Assembly (NCBI RefSeq): GCF_902686445.1 | Contig: NC_062229.1 | Span: 6,605,503-6,669,502 of the forward strand | Reading direction: 5' to 3' | Length of the DNA stretch: 64,000 bases | Source of the DNA: Sciurus carolinensis | Lineage: Eukaryota; Chordata; Mammalia; Rodentia; Sciuridae | In this document: positions 59,175 through 64,000 of the stretch, piece by piece | How positions within the stretch are numbered: the stretch's first letter is position 1 | How the letters are laid out: every line of letters starts with the position of its first letter | Position numbers and translations under genes: made by a program | Notes under the pieces: generated by a model | The model's input: the letters and a program-made list of their open reading frames with translations, nothing else | What the model was told of the DNA's origin: nothing | Database searches by the model: none

Positions 59175-60714
59175 ATGAAAATAACAACAAGAATAGGAGT
59201 GATATCCCTAGGTAGAGCAAATGGATCAGGTAGAATGAGGAGGGAGGGAGAGGGAACAAGACAGACCCAATCCTGTTACATGCACCTACTAATCCCATTA
59301 GATGTAACAGAAAGAAAAAGTTTTAAAAAAGAAAAGCATACAATAAACTCATTCTCTTCTTGCTTTACAGCAGACCTCCTTAAGAAAGTCTCTAAAATGA
59401 CTGCCTCCAGATCTTTTCCACCCATGTTTTTGTGAGGTCCCGCCAATGAGAGTGTAGCAACTTTTGTAATCTGCAGGTTTATGGTTGCCCCTTACCAGTC
59501 ACTGGTCAGGTCTCCACCCCTGTTCACTCCATGGACTTCTGCTGCTCAACAAGGTAGACACTGTCACAGATACATGTACCAGTGAATGATGAATGTGGTT
59601 AGATTCTTGTAGGATTTTCTGAAACTATGATGGACTCCAAGCCCATAGACCTTGGTCTAGACTCTGTTTAACCCTCAAGTTCATCCGTATTTCTCAGATA
59701 AAGAAACTCTACATCTTTCTTTATCAATACATCTTCTCCTGGGCATTTAGTCCTCATCACCAGAAAAGAGAAACTCCTTTCTTCTTTATGGGGATAATTC
59801 CAGAGATCCTTGGCTCCTACCCATTCAACATGCTTTCTCTGAGTTCTTTGATAGTATCTGGAAAACATTAACTTATTTTTTTTCATTAAACCGTTATCTT
59901 TGTGGTCCATTGGAAGATTGGCCATTTATTAGCTCAGTGATATCTGCACAATTTATCTTGATTAACATGCTTTAAAATTTAGTGAGTTTAAAAAGGTGAA
60001 GAAGGATGCCACCTTCCCCAAAATCTTAAATAATAACCTTGAAAATTACAAATGCATACAGAATGGGTGAACATGGGGTAAAATGTTTTGAGAACACATG
60101 AAGATATTGAAGACTTAAAGTAAAAGTTTTTAAAACAAACACTTCTGTGGAGCACCACCTCTGCTCAGAAAGTGATGGTTAAATTCCGACCACATATGCT
60201 GAGCTCATGGACATCAGAACTGTCCTGCTTTTTGGTGATTTGGTACTAAGTTATCACCTCTCTGTATTAAACCTGAATAAACATAATTTCAACACACAGT
60301 CTTTTTTTATGAAGAAAACTATGGAAACAATTGTGACAAAATTATAGGATATATTTTCATATTCTGAACAAGGTGTCATGGTTCTGTCTTTTTTTGACCT
60401 TCAGCAGTGATCATAGAAAATAAATTGAACTCCTCTGTGCTAAGTATAAAGAACAAAAATTAAATTTTTGTCAATATCCACTGTAGTTAAGACTATGCAT
60501 ATTTGTTTTTTATAATAGTTAGCTCAGATTTTTCTGTTTTATTGGTTTTTTTATTTTTACTGTTTTTTTTTATTTTTTGAGGTTTGTGATAACAACTGGG
60601 AAAGCAAGGCTTATAGACATGAAGCAATAAGAGAATAAAATAAAATAAAGCAAAATCAAGTGCCAAAATTTCTATATAGATGCTAAATATTGTAAGAGGT
60701 CAGCCTTTGAAATC
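59175..60714. other. anonymous DNA
   Basis: No recognised gene. The minus-strand frame 59925-59668 (85 codons) has no family features that I know. Confidence 0.4.
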
Positions 60715-60734
60715 TTTTATTATTTTGTTGTTGT

Positions 60735-60955
60735 TTTCACAGAATGCATTTTGATTCATTGTACACAAATGGGGTACAACTTTCCAGTTCTATGATTGTG
60801 CATGTTGTAATTCATACCATTTGTGTAATCCTACATGTACATAGGGTAAAGATGTCTGTCTCATTCCACCATCTTTCATACCCCGCCCCTCCTCCCTCTC
60901 ATTTCCCTCTATGTAAAATAAAGTTACTCCATTCTTCTCTCATGCCCACTGCCAA
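60735..60955 (-). mobile_element. L1 3' UTR fragment (older type)
   Basis: Closely parallels 11045-11290: tgcattttgattcattgtac, acaaatggggtacaactttc, then a C/T-rich block with cataccccgcccctcctccc. Minus orientation, 3' UTR only. Confidence 0.78.
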
Positions 60956-61150
60956 ACACTTTAGTGGTTCTTTTTGGTTAAACAGATCATGGGACTCATT
61001 TTGGCAAAATTAGGAAGATGTGGGATATAATTTGCTCCAATCTAGTCTCCAGCATTTCCCTAATCCCTCCCCTTGTTCTCCTACCCTGTTTCCTTCCCTC
61101 TACTCAACCTATCTCTCTGCTACTTACTTTCAGTTTTTAAATTTTTTTTA

Positions 61151-62236
61151 TTGTAAGCAAATGGGATACATGTTGTTTCTCTGTCTGTACATGGCGTAAA
61201 GGCATACCATTTGTGTAATCATAAATTTACATAGGGTAATGTTGTTTGATTCATTCTGTTATTTTTCCCTTCCCTCCCACCCCTCTTTTCCCTCTATACA
61301 GTCCTTCCTTCCTCCATTCTTGCCCCCCTTCTAACCCTAACTCTAACCCTAACACTAACCCCTCCCACCCCCCATTAAGTGTCATCATCCACTTATTAGC
61401 GTTATCATTCGTCCTTTGGTTTTTTGAGATTGGCTTATCTCACTTAGCATGATATTCTCCAGTTTCATCCATTTGCCTGCAAATGCCATAATTTTATCAT
61501 TCTTTATGGCTGAGTAATATTCCACTGTATATATATACCACATTTTCTTTATCCATTCATCAATTGAAGGACATCTAGGTTGGTTCCACAATCTGGCTAT
61601 TGTGAACTGAGCAGCTATGAACATTGATGTGACTGTTTCTCTGTAATATGCTGATTTTAAGTCCTTTGGGTATAGGCCAAGGAGTGGGATAGCTGGGTCA
61701 AATGGTGGTTCCATTCCAAGTTTTCTAAGGAGTCTCCACACTGCTTTCCAGAGTGGCTGCACTAGTTTGCAGCCCCACCAGCAATGTATGAGTGTCCCTT
61801 TCTCCCCACATCCTCGCCAACACCTGTTGTTGCTTGTATTCTTGATAATCGCCATTCTAATTGGGGTGAGATGGAATCTTAGGGTGGTTTTGATTTGCAT
61901 TTCTCTTATTACTAGAGATGTTCAACATTATTACATATGCTTGTTGATTGCTTGTACATTTTCTTCTGTGAAGTGTCTATTCATTTCCTTAGCCCATTTG
62001 TGGATTGGATTATTTGCATTCTTGTTGTAGAGTTTTTTGAGTTCTTTATAGATTCTGGAGATTAGTGCTCTATCTGAAGTATGATTGGCAAAGATTTTCT
62101 CCCAATCTGTAGGCTCTTTCTTTGCATTTCTGATAGTTTCCTTTGCTGAGAGAAAGCTTTTTAGCTAGAATCTACCCCAGTTATTAATTCTTGCTTTTAT
62201 TTCTTGTGCTATGGGAGTCCTGTTGAGGAAGTCTGC
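61151..62236 (-). mobile_element. L1-I: 5'-truncated young-type L1 with target-site duplication
   Basis: Minus-strand L1 with 3' UTR (telomere-like tract 61359-61331) and about 850 bp of ORF2. It ends abruptly at about 62236. A direct repeat starting cagtttttaaattttttt occurs at 61131-61150 and 62237-62256 (20 bp). The T-run of the target merges with the poly(A) tail, so there is practically no tail beyond the duplication. Confidence 0.92.
61385..62236 (-). pseudogene. L1-I ORF2 C-terminal fragment
   Basis: A 171-codon open frame (61900-61385) gives the ORF2 C-terminus with [17 protein letters not shown] and ends at the natural stop. Upstream sequence to 62236 is ORF2 with at least one break. 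It has no promoter or start of its own. Confidence 0.85.
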
Positions 62237-62256
62237 CAGTTTTTAAATTTTTTTTA

Positions 62257-62599
62257 GTTAGTGTTTTGTGGATTACATGATGATGAGATTCACTGCAGTA
62301 TATTTGTGGATGTAGGTGGGAAAATCAGGTTAGATTCATTTCACCGTGTAGTTAACATTTAAAAGGACACTATTTACACCCACATATACGGGACATATTC
62401 TCATACCTCAAACAGGAATGAGGATTCAAGATGACTTAAGTGAATAAAAGTGTCTTAGTGTTGAACTTGAAGGGGCACTGGGATTTATTATCGAGGTGGA
62501 AGCATGACATGTGCAAGATCTGGAAAGTGGAGAGGAGAAAGAATAGTGGGGAGAGTTGAAGGGCAGACAACTGGCCTCTGGGGTCAGGAAATCAGCTAT
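62257..62599. other. anonymous DNA before the second family-7 OR
   Basis: No gene or recognised repeat. Confidence 0.45.
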
Positions 62600-62875
62600 C
62601 CTGAACTCCCTGCCTCCACAATCTTTGTCTTTAAGGACTTGCTCTCCTGGCATAAGAGTGACTGTGAAAAAGCTGCTCTAATGAGGACCTTTGGATATTG
62701 AGACCCCAGGGAAACAGCATCAGGTTTCAGCATCTGACCTCACTCCACAACCGTGCCCTGCTCAGGAAGCAACACCTGAGCCTCCTCCCAGACATGACCT
62801 CCCTGACCAGGATCCCCTTTATCTCTAAAGTCTGTCTGCACTTCCTGAAGGAGATTTTCCATCTTCAGTATTCAG
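62600..62875 (+). other. candidate 5' non-coding exon region of the second family-7 OR, with splice donor
   Basis: Paralogue of 46600-46862: shared gaggac/aactttggat block, gagcctcctcccaga, and exon end ttcagtattcag followed by GTAAGAT (donor at 62876). Splicing to the acceptor AG at 63394-63395 would remove 520 bp. Confidence 0.6.
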
Positions 62876-63214
62876 GTAAGATGTGAAGTATCATTCCTCT
62901 TGAAGTCAGAAGGGAAACACAAAGCCCCCACGTTAACTCTTTAGAAATGAGGGAGGATGTGTTTTGAGAAATTCATCTTGGGGAGGCAGAGAGAAAGCAT
63001 GCGCCTAAGATGATGAGAAACAAGCCTTGTGCCCTGTTTGTCCACTGAATGTCACCCCCTGACACATTCTTTTATGCACTCACCTGAAGTCATACTGTGC
63101 AGTGTGATATGTCCCCTTTCCTTCAGAGCAGAAATCTTCACTTTCTCAAACGTAATGACGGTTAAAAAGCACTTTAATATTTCTTCACATTCTTATGTTG
63201 GTGTTGGGTTTATT

Positions 63215-63300
63215 AGTTGGAAGAATGCCATAACCAAATACCACAAACTGGTACTTAGCAACAGAATTGATTATCTCAGAGTTCTAGATGCCACTGTCTA
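63215..63300 (-). mobile_element. possible MaLR LTR remnant inside the OR intron
   Basis: accaaataccacaaactgg, agcaacagaattgat and ctcagagttctag resemble the antisense 3' end of MaLR LTRs. The first family-7 OR intron lacks this stretch, so it would have inserted after the duplication or been deleted from the other copy. Confidence 0.4.
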
Positions 63301-63408
63301 GAGATCATTGTGGCTACAGATGTGGTGTTCAAACATATTCCCATATTGTACTGCTGATGCGGACCTATGTATTTTCTCCACTTCATTTGCAACAGGTTTA
63401 TCAACATC

Positions 63409-64000
63409 TTGGAAGCTAGAAATGAGACAGCTGTTTCAGAATTCCTTCCCCTGGGACTCACAAATGACCGAGCACTGCAGCCCCTCATCTTCAGCCTCTT
63501 CCTGTCTTTGTACCTAGTCACCATTCTGGGGAACCTGATCATCATCCTGGCCATCAGCTCTGATTCCCACCTCCACACACCCAAACTGTCCTTCACTGAC
63601 ATCTGTTTAAGCACAAGCATGATGACAAAGAAGTTGGTGAACATCCTAACACAGAGACAGAGCATCACCTACACAAGCTGCCTCACGCAGCCTGTCTTGT
63701 TTTTTGGTGGCTTGGAAAATTGTCTACTTGCAGTGATGGCCTATGACTGCTATATAGACATCTGCCATCCACTCAGGTACATAGTCACCATGAATCCCTC
63801 CCTGTGTGGACTGCTGACACTGTTTTCATTGTTGGTTAGCATTGTAGATGGCCTGCTGCACAGTCTGATGGTGTTGCATCTGTCCTTCTGCACAAACTTG
63901 GAGATCCCCCACTTCTTCTGTGAACTTGCTCGGATTATCAAGCTGTCCTGTTATGATACCCTCATTGACAACATCTTGATATATGTTGCAGCTTGCATAT
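63409..64000 (+). pseudogene. olfactory receptor family 7 pseudogene, partial (runs off window)
   Basis: Paralogue of 47452-48386. The frame is open from the expected start to the window end, but the initiator ATG is TTG (63409-63411) and six codons of the TM2 motif are missing: HTP is followed by KLSFTDIC without MYFFLS. DRY is DCY, and the following VAIC is IDIC. Other landmarks are present: [26 protein letters not shown] with the TM3 Cys, ICHPLRY and [16 protein letters not shown]. The 3' third lies beyond the window. Confidence 0.9.

Noticed and set aside
59668..59925. 85-codon minus-strand frame as a possible processed pseudogene
   Set aside because: I could not recognise a parent protein or see a poly(A) tail and target-site duplication.

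Overview
This is a gene-poor stretch of a mammalian (vertebrate) nuclear genome. It is AT-rich and dominated by LINE-1 (L1) retrotransposons. It also carries olfactory-receptor (OR) genes, ERV/MaLR LTRs, old L1M/L2/MIR relics and two dimeric ID/B1-type SINEs. The SINE structure and the L1 3' UTR type point to a squirrel-like rodent (Sciuridae). That identification is inference from recognised repeat families, not a search result. There are no operons, CRISPR arrays or bacterial features.

Layout. 1-501: antisense L1 ORF2 fragment. About 830-8059: antisense class I ERV material, with two LTR copies (2011-2563 and 5910-6445), a polypurine tract, a decayed pol RT fragment, and an AT-rich segment present twice. 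8060-8559: a 500-N assembly gap. 8560-12934: old L1 pieces and a perfect 94-bp tandem duplication. 12935-13870: the only intact gene-length CDS, a 311-aa OR resembling OR5W2. 15440-16085: MaLR LTRs. 16.5-36.1 kb: an almost continuous block of minus-strand L1s (called L1-B, L1-C and L1-E here). L1-E is bounded by a perfect 16-bp target-site duplication that also encloses a 315-bp non-L1 segment and a second L1 3' end. 36-47 kb: anonymous DNA, SINEs and old L1s. 46.6-48.4 kb and 62.6-64.0 kb (running off the window edge): two paralogous family-7 OR pseudogenes, each with a recognisable upstream non-coding exon and splice donor. Between them lies L1-F (48680-55542), a full-length plus-strand L1 inserted into an older L1 with a 14-bp target-site duplication, and L1-I (61151-62236).

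Function. Only the OR at 12935 could encode a full receptor, and it has lost the arginine of the DRY motif and its N-terminal glycosylation sequon. Both family-7 ORs have also lost that arginine, each by a change that fits CpG decay. No L1 here looks able to move by itself: every ORF2 has stops or frameshifts, and some have altered catalytic residues.

The most interesting observations are the compound 3' end of L1-E (best read as a 3' transduction ending in another L1's polyadenylation signal), two unrelated tandem-monomer promoters on similar L1 bodies that share a YY1-like module, telomere-like repeats in all the younger L1 3' UTRs, and the convergent DRY loss. I did not find a convincing new biological system beyond these.
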